Origin: an uncultured Clostridia bacterium
GTDB taxonomy: Bacteria; Bacillota; Clostridia; TANB77; CAG-508
DNA: 33,343 nucleotides
Reading direction: 5' to 3'
Assembly (NCBI GenBank): GCA_947625645.1
Contig: CANQPE010000011.1
Span: 1 to 33,343, forward strand
Positions 7,618-15,030 of this stretch are shown here, piece after piece (the stretch's first letter is position 1; each line of letters begins with the position of its first letter). The position numbers and the translations under genes are program-made. A model generated the notes under the pieces. That model was not told the DNA's origin, ran no database searches, and saw nothing but the letters and a program-made list of their open reading frames with translations.

Positions 7618-9696
7618 CTAGAATTTACTTGATGACATAGAAGAGAATGAAGTTGACATACTGGTTAATCCGATAAATACCAATGGAACAATTAAGTAGC
7701 CCACGAACATGCATATCATTGGTGCAAAACCAATTCCCTTTCCTATCATACCTTTACGTTTAATTAATCTTTCATTTGATTCTTTTCTCTTTTCTCTATA
7801 ATAATCCCTTTCTGAGTCTAACTCATCAAAAGCATCTCGAATTGGTATTTTTTCTACTGCTGCTTGTAAACTTTCTACAATACGAATTAATGGTTCATAT
7901 GTAATTTCATTTTTTAAATCTTCTAGAGATTCCCAAGGTCCTGATTCATAGTTATTTACACATCGTGTGATTGGTTCGTAGAAGATATTAGAATACCTCT
8001 CTAACCATTCTAGGATAATTTCAACATTAACCCTTTCAATACGCATTAACATTAAAATAATGGTTTGGAATTGCATAACTTCATCTTCCATCTCCAACTC
8101 ACGCATTTTTTGTTGGAAATATAATAACCATATTGGTCCCATATACCCTACTATTGCAAACACAAAGGCTAATAAAAACTCAAACCACTGAATATATTCA
8201 CTATTAACTGTTTGCAATTTTTCATGAATTCTCTCAGCTGCTACCGTAATTTCTTGCGGCGTAGCATCTTCATAGTATTCTGACTTTTCAACTTCTTCTT
8301 GAACTTCTTCTACTGTAATGTCTAAATCTCCTTTTAATTTTTCTAAGAAGGTATTGTCTTCTTCTGTAATCTCCATGGCTTGTTTCCTTTGACGGTCTGT
8401 TAAGCCTCCAATTAAGTCATAATCAACAGTCGGCTCTGTATACACATAGTTAATCGCCACACGGTGTAACTGGATAAACAGCATCAGAGATACAATAAAC
8501 ACAGCCAGTGTCGCTGTAATTCGATTTACATACAACCATTCAATTTTTAAATGTGATGCTGCATCTTTTAATAATTTTTGTATCTTTCGATACTCTTTAG
8601 ACCCTTCTTTTGGAATAAATAAATCTACTATTTTCTTAAATACTTTTTTCTTATATAATTTTGCTTGCCATGGATTTTCTGTGTTGTGTGTATTTGCATT
8701 TGTGGAGCCATTGTCTTTTAACTTTCTGACAAGAATATAAGAGATAAATGTAATGACTAATATCGCAATTTGTACGATGGTTCCTGGTTTTCCCATGTAC
8801 CAACTTTCTACAAATGAGAAATTGGATATTGCCCAATTTTTTAATGGTTCTAGTAATAAGATTGGTGCAATCGCAATAAAAGATAAACTTTGGAACACAT
8901 AATTTAATTTATCTCTTTTTAAAATTTCTAGTTGCATTTCTTGTGTAATGTTGTCCACATTTTTCAAATATAGAGACGCTCCATCTACTTTTCTATCTCC
9001 AAATTCTTTTGTTAAGTATGATAATCCTGCAAATTCTTTTAAATAGGCATTTGGTGCAATATCATAATATTTTTCCAATTCTGTTTCTGGGTCATCTGAA
9101 ATTAAAATTTCATAAATTTTTTCTCCTTGGCTTGAAACCTCTTTTTCGTCATCTTGTGAAACTTGATAAATTGCTTCTTCTACCATGTTGAATTCATGAT
9201 AAGCATGGCGGATTTCAGAGAAAAAGTCAATTTGTTCTTTTAATAATCTATCGTCTATTTTATCTACTGAGCCATCTATTAAGGTGTCTGTCATAAATAA
9301 TTCAAAGATTAATACGATAAACATCAATAGATAATTGGTATGTGTTAAGATAATCGTAAGTAATACGATTGGTAATAAAACTACAAGTGCCCTTGTTAAC
9401 ACGCGAGCGGCATCTCGTCTGGTATTGTACTCATCATCTATATTAATAATTTCTAATCGGCGTCTTAGTTTTAATATGTATCTTTTGATAAATGGAATTT
9501 TGATATAGGTTACATATAATTTTTGGTATAAAATTTCTGCTGTAAATTTATTTGCTCTTGTTCCCTTTTGTAAGTTTTGTATTTGTTTGTAGTCTGACTT
9601 CTGCATTTTTTTAGAGATGAAAAAATATGCAAGTATAATTAGAACAAATAAGCCCCCTGCTACTCCCATGATAATAAAAATCATATCATTTGACAC
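7618..9696 (-). CDS. Fused TadB/TadC-like pilus platform protein (T2SS F superfamily)
   Basis: The inner-membrane platform of Tad and type II/IV systems turns ATPase motion into pilin extrusion. In Tad systems it is usually two proteins, TadB and TadC. Here one 692-residue protein appears to hold both halves: membrane segments at about 5-27, 102-135, 268-285 and 308-324, then 393-415, 505-528 and 655-680. Each half has a helical cytoplasmic T2SSF-like domain (about 140-265 and 535-650, the latter with PIRDAFDELDSERDYYREKRKESNER). A charged acidic segment (about 430-500, rich in Glu) separates the halves. The GTG start at 9696 has GGAGGTG 7 bases upstream. It follows the ATPase gene by 21 bases, the normal pairing of Tad loci. 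Confidence 0.85.
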   Translation of the reverse strand: MSNDMIFIIMGVAGGLFVLIILAYFFISKKMQKSDYKQIQNLQKGTRANKFTAEILYQKLYVTYIKIPFIKRYILKLRRRLEIINIDDEYNTRRDAARVLTRALVVLLPIVLLTIILTHTNYLLMFIVLIFELFMTDTLIDGSVDKIDDRLLKEQIDFFSEIRHAYHEFNMVEEAIYQVSQDDEKEVSSQGEKIYEILISDDPETELEKYYDIAPNAYLKEFAGLSYLTKEFGDRKVDGASLYLKNVDNITQEMQLEILKRDKLNYVFQSLSFIAIAPILLLEPLKNWAISNFSFVESWYMGKPGTIVQIAILVITFISYILVRKLKDNGSTNANTHNTENPWQAKLYKKKVFKKIVDLFIPKEGSKEYRKIQKLLKDAASHLKIEWLYVNRITATLAVFIVSLMLFIQLHRVAINYVYTEPTVDYDLIGGLTDRQRKQAMEITEEDNTFLEKLKGDLDITVEEVQEEVEKSEYYEDATPQEITVAAERIHEKLQTVNSEYIQWFEFLLAFVFAIVGYMGPIWLLYFQQKMRELEMEDEVMQFQTIILMLMRIERVNVEIILEWLERYSNIFYEPITRCVNNYESGPWESLEDLKNEITYEPLIRIVESLQAAVEKIPIRDAFDELDSERDYYREKRKESNERLIKRKGMIGKGIGFAPMICMFVGYLIVPLVFIGLTSMSTSFSSMSSSKF

Positions 9697-9717
9697 TTGG
9701 TTTCACCTCCATGCTTC

Positions 9718-11631
9718 TTATATATTTGTTTTTTTTACTTTTTTTGTTTTTTTCCAATGTCTTTCTATAAATTTATCAAATTCTTCTCTGTCTGTATCGT
9801 CCATATTATTACGCATTTCTGTCATGTTTACATCGGTAATTGGGTTGGTAATAATATATTCTCCGTCTATATATTCCAACACATTGCGATATGCATATAA
9901 TTGTTTGTCTGTTACTTTGGTAAAATAATGTGTTGCATTATCAAAAAATTTATCAAATTTGCCTTCCAATGTTTTTTCGTTTCTATGGTCAAAGGTATAT
10001 TCATTTTTGTCTTCAATTGGAATACACTCTGTAATTCTTTCTACATAACGTTTTCCTCTAAAGTCTTTTTGTAAATGAATATCAAAGTTTAGTACTTGTA
10101 CAACTTGTTCTTCTGCTGTTTTTTCTGATTTGAATACGCCTGTTCTTAACATTGAGTTTCTTAGGGCTGTTACTAAGTTTGGAAATGTTTTTGCGTGGTG
10201 TGTAAACAATGTAAATTTTGATGCTACCTGTGCTGCTTGAATCATCCATGATGCTACGGGGTCTGTTGCAACCTCTCCTATGATGTTTACAGAACCGTCA
10301 GTCTTCTTTTGCACGTCTAGACCTTCTTGTCCTGAAATGGTATCTGTTTCACGGAACGTTAAGATATTTCTGGTTGGATAAATTTTTCTTAAGTGCAACT
10401 CGAATGCCGTTTCCTGAACCCTTATGTTCATTGTTTCATAAATATTTTCAATCATTCCCATAAGCATGGTTGTTTTACCACAACCTTGCTCTCCTGTAAT
10501 AGATATAATTCTGGCTCCTTTTACTAAGAATTTTAATAACTCAATGGATTCTTCGCTACCTGGTTCTCCTTTAAACCATTGCTCTAAGGTTGAACGTTGT
10601 ACGTCGAATTTTCTTACGAAAAATGCCCATGTTTCTGAGAAACTTGGCCTAACAACTACGACACGTGAACCGTCTTTCATTTCATTGATTTTGTACCCAT
10701 TGGTATCTGATAATTGTCCTGGATTATTGTATTTGTATATGTTTTGACATACTCTTTTTAATTCAGCTTCTGTTCCAAATGATAAGAATGCTAAACGAAT
10801 AGATTTACCTTGGAAAAATATCCATATACTATCACATGCTCTTGGTACTTTATGTTCTACTACTTGATTGATGTAATCTCCTCCTGCTGTTTGTGCAACT
10901 TGGCTCAAAAAGCTTTCTGGTAAACCTGATACGCCACCAGATATTCCATCTATGTTCATATCTCTGACTTCGTCAATAGAGCTATATCCTTTATAGTGTT
11001 GGTAAATACGTTGTACAACAACAGATAATTTATCTTGAAAAGATAATTGCACATTTTCTTTTTCATAGATATCTTGAATTTCTTGTGGTGTAATTACATA
11101 AGATGGTTTACTATCTCCTTCTACATATTTTAATTCTGCTAAATGATATTTTTTTATCATTTCTGTTAATGCTTCATATCCAAATTCTTTTTTATATAAA
11201 TAAATTAAAATATCAAATTTATCTTGTGCTGTTAATAAGGATGGCACATCAAACGGAATTGCTTTTGAGATGTTCGTTTCGTCAACACCATATTCGGTAG
11301 AAAGCAAATCATATATTAATTCTTTTACATACTTTTTATCATTAACATCCCCATATGTACAACCTTTTAATGCTTTTTTCAATTCATATTTTTTATTTTT
11401 TCTTCTTTTTAATTCTTCTTCTGAAAGACCAATATCATAAAGATTTACTTTCGTAATTTCATCAAGTCTTTTTTTCACAAATTTTTTCATGGTATCTAAC
11501 GTATATGTTTGATCATCTACATTTAACACATTGTCGGCATCTTCTGTTTTTTGTTTTTTGACATAATAGTAAATTGCTGCTCCTGCAATAACCATAACTA
11601 CAATAGATAATAAAATATTGGTAATTGTCAT
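9718..11631 (-). CDS. TadA/CpaF-like secretion ATPase with N-terminal membrane segment
   Basis: This 637-residue protein belongs to the type II/IV secretion ATPase family that powers pilus assembly. The Walker A motif is GEQGCGKTT (Lys386), an Asp-box-type FRETDT sits at about 426-431, the Walker B region is IIGEVATD (Glu453), and the His-box is FTHHAKT (His478-479). The CpaF-type N-terminal helical domain covers roughly 85-230. Unusually, residues 4-24 form a transmembrane helix followed by a Lys-rich charge (VKKQK), whereas family members are normally soluble. The ATG has AAGGGAG about 8 bases upstream. It lies between the CpaE-like genes and the platform gene, as in classic Tad operons. 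Confidence 0.92.
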   Translation of the reverse strand: MTITNILLSIVVMVIAGAAIYYYVKKQKTEDADNVLNVDDQTYTLDTMKKFVKKRLDEITKVNLYDIGLSEEELKRRKNKKYELKKALKGCTYGDVNDKKYVKELIYDLLSTEYGVDETNISKAIPFDVPSLLTAQDKFDILIYLYKKEFGYEALTEMIKKYHLAELKYVEGDSKPSYVITPQEIQDIYEKENVQLSFQDKLSVVVQRIYQHYKGYSSIDEVRDMNIDGISGGVSGLPESFLSQVAQTAGGDYINQVVEHKVPRACDSIWIFFQGKSIRLAFLSFGTEAELKRVCQNIYKYNNPGQLSDTNGYKINEMKDGSRVVVVRPSFSETWAFFVRKFDVQRSTLEQWFKGEPGSEESIELLKFLVKGARIISITGEQGCGKTTMLMGMIENIYETMNIRVQETAFELHLRKIYPTRNILTFRETDTISGQEGLDVQKKTDGSVNIIGEVATDPVASWMIQAAQVASKFTLFTHHAKTFPNLVTALRNSMLRTGVFKSEKTAEEQVVQVLNFDIHLQKDFRGKRYVERITECIPIEDKNEYTFDHRNEKTLEGKFDKFFDNATHYFTKVTDKQLYAYRNVLEYIDGEYIITNPITDVNMTEMRNNMDDTDREEFDKFIERHWKKTKKVKKTNI

Positions 11632-11646
11632 TTGTTTTGCTCCCTT

Positions 11647-12516
11647 CTACATGATACTGGCTTGTATTTCTTGCAATCGATAAATAATATTTTCTGAAGC
11701 TCTTTTTACTTCTTCAATAAAAAATGCGTTTCTATCATCTGGGTCATAGAACTTTTTGAAGCGTAGAAATAAATCTGGAACACCTGCTTCTTCTGCAGCT
11801 TCAAAGAATAATGTATTATATGGTATGGTTAATACCTGATTTTTTTCTTTTAAAAATCTTGATATGTTCTTTGAGTTGTATTTTGAAAATTTGTCATATC
11901 TTCCTATTAGCAACAATGTTTTTGGAGTTTGTAATAGTGGATTTTGTTCTTTATTTTCTAGAAATGCTTTAATATTAGATAGCCTTTGATTTAAGTTTAA
12001 AATAATAATATCCGATAATTTTAAGATTTGTTCACGCACGTCTACTGGTACATTATAATCTAAATCCACAAATACACGATCATAATAGCGGCTAGCTGCC
12101 TCAACAACGCTTGGATATAATCCAAACAAACGTAAATTTTCATTTCTCATGGCCTCTGTATCGTATCGAGCTTGTTCATTACTTAATAATACCTCTAGCC
12201 TATCTTTAAACACTACTTTTGTATAGTTGGTGATAATTTCTGGGGTAATTTTGTTGCTTCTAAACATTTTTCCAAGCCCTTTAATTCCGTTTTCTGTATC
12301 TAACGCTTTTGTGTTTGGCCCAAAAATTCCTAAATTAATTTTTCCCTTTTTTTCTTCTCCCCAAAAACATGTCGCTAATCTATCTTTTTTATCTGTCGTA
12401 GATATCGCTAATATACGGTTATTATGTTCAATTGCCATATATGTAGCTATTGCGGCTAAAGACATTGTTTTTCCTGTTTCTGTATTTTCATGATTAAAAA
12501 ATGTTATTATTGACAT
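11647..12516 (-). CDS. CpaE/MinD-like ATPase with altered P-loop
   Basis: This 289-residue protein has the fold signature of the SIMIBI (ParA/MinD) class: an N-terminal MSIITFFNHENTETGKT. Gly15-Lys16-Thr17 of the Walker A motif are present. However, the signature lysine of the deviant Walker motif (KGGxGKT) is replaced by Asn11, and the glycines by Thr and Glu. A Walker B-type strand follows at DRVFVDLDYNVP (about residues 143-154). In Tad loci CpaE/TadZ-like proteins place the machine at the cell pole. It is 2 bases downstream of a second, more degenerate CpaE-like gene and 15 bases upstream of the ATPase. Whether it hydrolyses ATP is open. Confidence 0.8.
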   Translation of the reverse strand: MSIITFFNHENTETGKTMSLAAIATYMAIEHNNRILAISTTDKKDRLATCFWGEEKKGKINLGIFGPNTKALDTENGIKGLGKMFRSNKITPEIITNYTKVVFKDRLEVLLSNEQARYDTEAMRNENLRLFGLYPSVVEAASRYYDRVFVDLDYNVPVDVREQILKLSDIIILNLNQRLSNIKAFLENKEQNPLLQTPKTLLLIGRYDKFSKYNSKNISRFLKEKNQVLTIPYNTLFFEAAEEAGVPDLFLRFKKFYDPDDRNAFFIEEVKRASENIIYRLQEIQASIM

Positions 12517-12518
12517 TG

Positions 12519-13211
12519 CTAAACTCCTTTTTCTATAGTTTTTATTGTCCTTCTAATTGCACTTTCACTTTGGTCTTCCTCTATTTGGCTGACTATAGCA
12601 ATTAATCCTTCTTTATATTGAGCACTTAATCGTTTCATTTTGATTTTTTCTACTCTTTGATTTTCCATAAGAACGGTTAAATCCCCATTTTCTAGTGGAA
12701 AATATACTTTGTATTCACTCCATACAATCTTCATTCCTAAAGATAAGAAATTCAAATACTCTTCTTCTTCACTTAATAGTTCTTTTGAAAATAGAACCTT
12801 AATTAAGTCCATAGAGTCTTTCATACCTGCTAAAATTTCAAGTCCTTTTTTGAGAGAATATACATCAAATGCTGTTACAAAAAAGTTCTTTTTTGCATTT
12901 TTTAATTCAAATTCTTCTATTTTTTCTGTTGTATCTGCATCTACAAGCATAATGTCATATGGTAAGGCTTCTGTAATTCCTAGATATTGCTTTATTTGTT
13001 CTACATTTCGAAACCCCACAGCGACATCGATGTCTTCAAAATTTGTCACATAAGATGTCGTAGGATTTATAAATGGTACAACATATTTTGCTTTTTGGTT
13101 AACGGTAGAATCTACCATAAGGACTTTTTTACCCATCGTTGTTAATATTTTTGATACATTTAATAATAAATCTGTTTTGTCATATACCCCTATAAATCCT
13201 ATTGTTTCCAT
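12519..13211 (-). CDS. CpaE/TadZ-like protein without a P-loop
   Basis: The ATG at 13211 (230 residues) is preferred because AAAGGA sits 9 bases upstream; an ATG at 13220 abuts it. The protein starts METIGFIGVYDKTDLLLNVSKIL, which occupies the place of a Walker A loop but lacks GK(S/T). A MinD-like strand KKVLMVDST (about residues 29-37) and a Walker B-like DIMLVDADT (about 86-94) remain. It looks like a non-catalytic SIMIBI relative. It pairs with the next gene (2-base gap), which retains GKT, so the two may work as a heterodimer; that is inference. Confidence 0.7.
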   Translation of the reverse strand: METIGFIGVYDKTDLLLNVSKILTTMGKKVLMVDSTVNQKAKYVVPFINPTTSYVTNFEDIDVAVGFRNVEQIKQYLGITEALPYDIMLVDADTTEKIEEFELKNAKKNFFVTAFDVYSLKKGLEILAGMKDSMDLIKVLFSKELLSEEEEYLNFLSLGMKIVWSEYKVYFPLENGDLTVLMENQRVEKIKMKRLSAQYKEGLIAIVSQIEEDQSESAIRRTIKTIEKGV

Positions 13212-13252
13212 ACTTTTCATTCCTTTCTCTTGCTAAAAATTTCTTTTGCGTT

Positions 13253-14389
13253 TTATTGTGCTGTTGAGTTGGTTGTTGAATTGGTTGTTGTTGTGCTTGT
13301 TGTTCCAGATGATAATTCTTCTAAATATTCTTGTCTTTGTTCTTGTGTTTTTTGAATACTTTCTTGTACTTTTGTTTTTACATTTTCATCTGCTGTATCT
13401 AAATTGTTTTGTAAGTTTTGATTGATTCTATTTCTTTGGTCTCCATTATAGCGTTCTCTTAATGCTTGAATAGCTTGTGGTAATGCATTTGGATTGACTA
13501 ACATTTGTTGCACTACTTCGGCATTAGGTGGATATGTAGGCGTTGCTGCTGCTTGGAACCCTGGTTCTGTATAGGTTGTTGCATATAGTTTTGAGCCTTC
13601 TGTTTTAAAGGCATCCATAATAGCACTACTCATAGATAAAATTTCAGACTCTGATAAGTTTAACCATATAGTATCTAGTGAGTCTGTATCTCCCATAGCT
13701 GGTACTGTTACTTCTTTTTTAGATACGACAATATAATCTTCTCCTGAAGGCATGCTAAGTCTTATGTCAATGTAATCTCCTGTTTGAAGTTGTGTTGGTA
13801 GAACCACCACATTATATTCTTGCTTTCTAATGTCATCTGAAGTTGTGTTATTCCCCTTTGTAATTAATTCTCTTGTTAAAATTGTGTTTGCTTGCATGGC
13901 AACTTTAGCAATGACAGGAATAGAATTTAATTGAATATATTGTTTTTCTTTATTTCTTTCAATATAGTAATTGGCTTCTCCATTAGCATTTACAGTTTCT
14001 TCCTGTTGTAATTTATACGCTTGACCATCTATGGTAATATATAAAGTTGACTGACCATCTTCTACACGAGAAGATACTGCATTTCCTTCTTTGTCTTGTA
14101 ATGAGTATATGTCTAGTGTATCTACATCGCCAATGGCATTGTTAGGTATCATGGAACTATATACTTCCTTACGTGCTAACATGTCGCCTGTAATAATTTG
14201 CCCTGATTTCACTTCTTGATTTAGGACATATATTGAAGTTAATAATGTCTTTTGCTTTGCTTCTTTTTCTTGATAATTTTTTAATTGTAAAAATAATAGT
14301 GCGATAATAATTCCTGTTATAATTAACATTAGGAACATACCTAATAAAAATGAATTTCTTGCTTTTCTTTGCATTGGATTACTTGCCAT
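13253..14389 (-). CDS. CpaB/RcpC-like pilus assembly protein
   Basis: The first gene of the Tad-like operon encodes 378 residues. A membrane helix spans about 13-36, then a SAF-type domain begins near residue 51 (YVLNQEVKSGQIITGDMLARKEV), as in CpaB/RcpC proteins of Flp pilus systems. A second conserved block, VVVLPTQLQTGDYIDIRLSMPSGEDYIVVSKKEVTVP (about 198-234), matches the later CpaB region. The C-terminus is Gln-rich and ends in a low-complexity Thr/Ser/Asn tail. In Gram-negatives CpaB acts in the periplasm with the secretin; no secretin is expected here, so it probably acts in the cell-wall space. AAAGGAGG precedes the ATG. A consensus promoter lies about 180 bases upstream. Confidence 0.8.
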   Translation of the reverse strand: MASNPMQRKARNSFLLGMFLMLIITGIIIALLFLQLKNYQEKEAKQKTLLTSIYVLNQEVKSGQIITGDMLARKEVYSSMIPNNAIGDVDTLDIYSLQDKEGNAVSSRVEDGQSTLYITIDGQAYKLQQEETVNANGEANYYIERNKEKQYIQLNSIPVIAKVAMQANTILTRELITKGNNTTSDDIRKQEYNVVVLPTQLQTGDYIDIRLSMPSGEDYIVVSKKEVTVPAMGDTDSLDTIWLNLSESEILSMSSAIMDAFKTEGSKLYATTYTEPGFQAAATPTYPPNAEVVQQMLVNPNALPQAIQALRERYNGDQRNRINQNLQNNLDTADENVKTKVQESIQKTQEQRQEYLEELSSGTTSTTTTNSTTNSTAQ

Positions 14390-14566
14390 GACTTAATTCC
14401 TCCTTTAAAATCTATGTATTTAAAATTTTTGCCTCTATTTTTATTTTACCGCATAGACGTACAAAAATCAACAAAATATTATTTTTGTTACAAAAAATTC
14501 ACATTTTTGTAACAAAATTGTAACATTTTTTTATTTTCCATAAATTTTCGACTTTTTTCACCTTTT
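14390..14566 (-). promoter_or_regulatory. Leader of the Tad-like operon with inverted repeat
   Basis: The untranslated leader is about 170 bases. It contains an inverted repeat at 14481-14518 (ATTTTTGTTACAAAAA against a matching arm, loop about 5 bases), and each arm is itself nearly palindromic around GTTAC/GTAAC. A third partial TTGTAACATT follows at about 14518-14527. No run of U follows the hairpin, so it is not an ordinary terminator. It could be an operator or an RNA hairpin. No other gene is seen in this stretch. Confidence 0.5.
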
Positions 14567-14595
14567 ATTATAGCTTTGTATCTTTTTGATGTCAA
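14567..14595 (-). promoter_or_regulatory. Perfect-consensus sigma-A promoter of the Tad-like operon
   Basis: On the minus strand TTGACA (14590-14595) is followed after 17 bases by TATAAT (14567-14572). Both boxes and the spacing match consensus exactly, so transcription would start near 14560. Confidence 0.85.
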
Positions 14596-14664
14596 ATGAA
14601 ATTCTTGGAAGTAATTTTTGATTTTTCCTAGAATTTCCTGTTTATTTTTTTTTTAACTGCAAAT

Positions 14665-14727
14665 GATACTATTAGAAAAAGCAAATGTTTTTTTCTAGAA
14701 ACTTATATTTGCAGGAGGTGAAATGAA
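14665..14727 (+). promoter_or_regulatory. Possible sigma-G -10 box and strong RBS of the spore protein gene
   Basis: GATACTA at 14665-14671 resembles the sigma-G -10 box CATACTA; I see no good -35 box. AGGAGGTG at 14713-14720 lies about 7 bases before the ATG and is a near-perfect ribosome binding site. Confidence 0.45.
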
Positions 14728-14925
14728 ATGGCAAACAATAGTAACAAAAAATTAGTTCCAGAAGCTATGTCAGCTTTAGATAAATTCAAATATGAAGTTG
14801 CTTCAGAAGTAGGTGTTACACTTAAAGATGGATACAATGGAGACCTTTCTTCAAAAGATGCTGGAAAAATCGGTGGTAACATGGTTAGAAAAATGATTCA
14901 ACAAGTAGAAAGCCAAATGAAATAG
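14728..14925 (+). CDS. Alpha/beta-type small acid-soluble spore protein
   Basis: The 65-residue protein matches the family length. These proteins coat spore DNA and protect it from UV and heat damage, then are degraded by the GPR protease at germination. The GPR recognition region is visible as KYEVASEVGV, with cleavage expected after Glu23. The C-terminal DNA-binding helix has GKIGGNMVRKMI (about 47-58). The start has a strong AGGAGGTG site, and a terminator follows. It is the only plus-strand gene in the window and faces away from the Tad-like operon, with the two promoters in one 340-base region. A forespore-specific promoter is expected; only a -10-like box was found. Confidence 0.95.
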   Translation: MANNSNKKLVPEAMSALDKFKYEVASEVGVTLKDGYNGDLSSKDAGKIGGNMVRKMIQQVESQMK

Positions 14926-14989
14926 TTATCGTAATTCAATAGACGTATTTTAGGTAGGAAGTTAAATTTTGTTTTTATTAATACATAAT

Positions 14990-15018
14990 AAAGGCAGGAT
15001 TTGATTTCCTGCCTTTTT
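14990..15018. terminator. Bidirectional terminator between SASP and surface protein genes
   Basis: AAAGGCAGGA (14990-14999) pairs with TCCTGCCTTT (15007-15016) over a 7-base loop. T-rich sequence follows on the plus strand and a run of A (T on the minus strand) lies on the other side, so it can serve both convergent genes. Confidence 0.85.
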
Positions 15019-15030
15019 CTAACATTTAAT

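Noticed and set aside
14450..14500. Second ECF-type promoter (TGTAAC and CGTCTA) in the pilus leader
   Set aside because: The boxes are 27 bases apart, far from the 16-17 expected, so the match is probably chance.
14481..14518. Inverted repeat as a transcription terminator
   Set aside because: No U-run follows on the minus strand and the stem is almost pure AT.
14390..14560. Cyclic-di-GMP riboswitch in the pilus operon leader
   Set aside because: Leaders of clostridial pilus genes can carry this riboswitch, but I find none of its conserved core sequences here.
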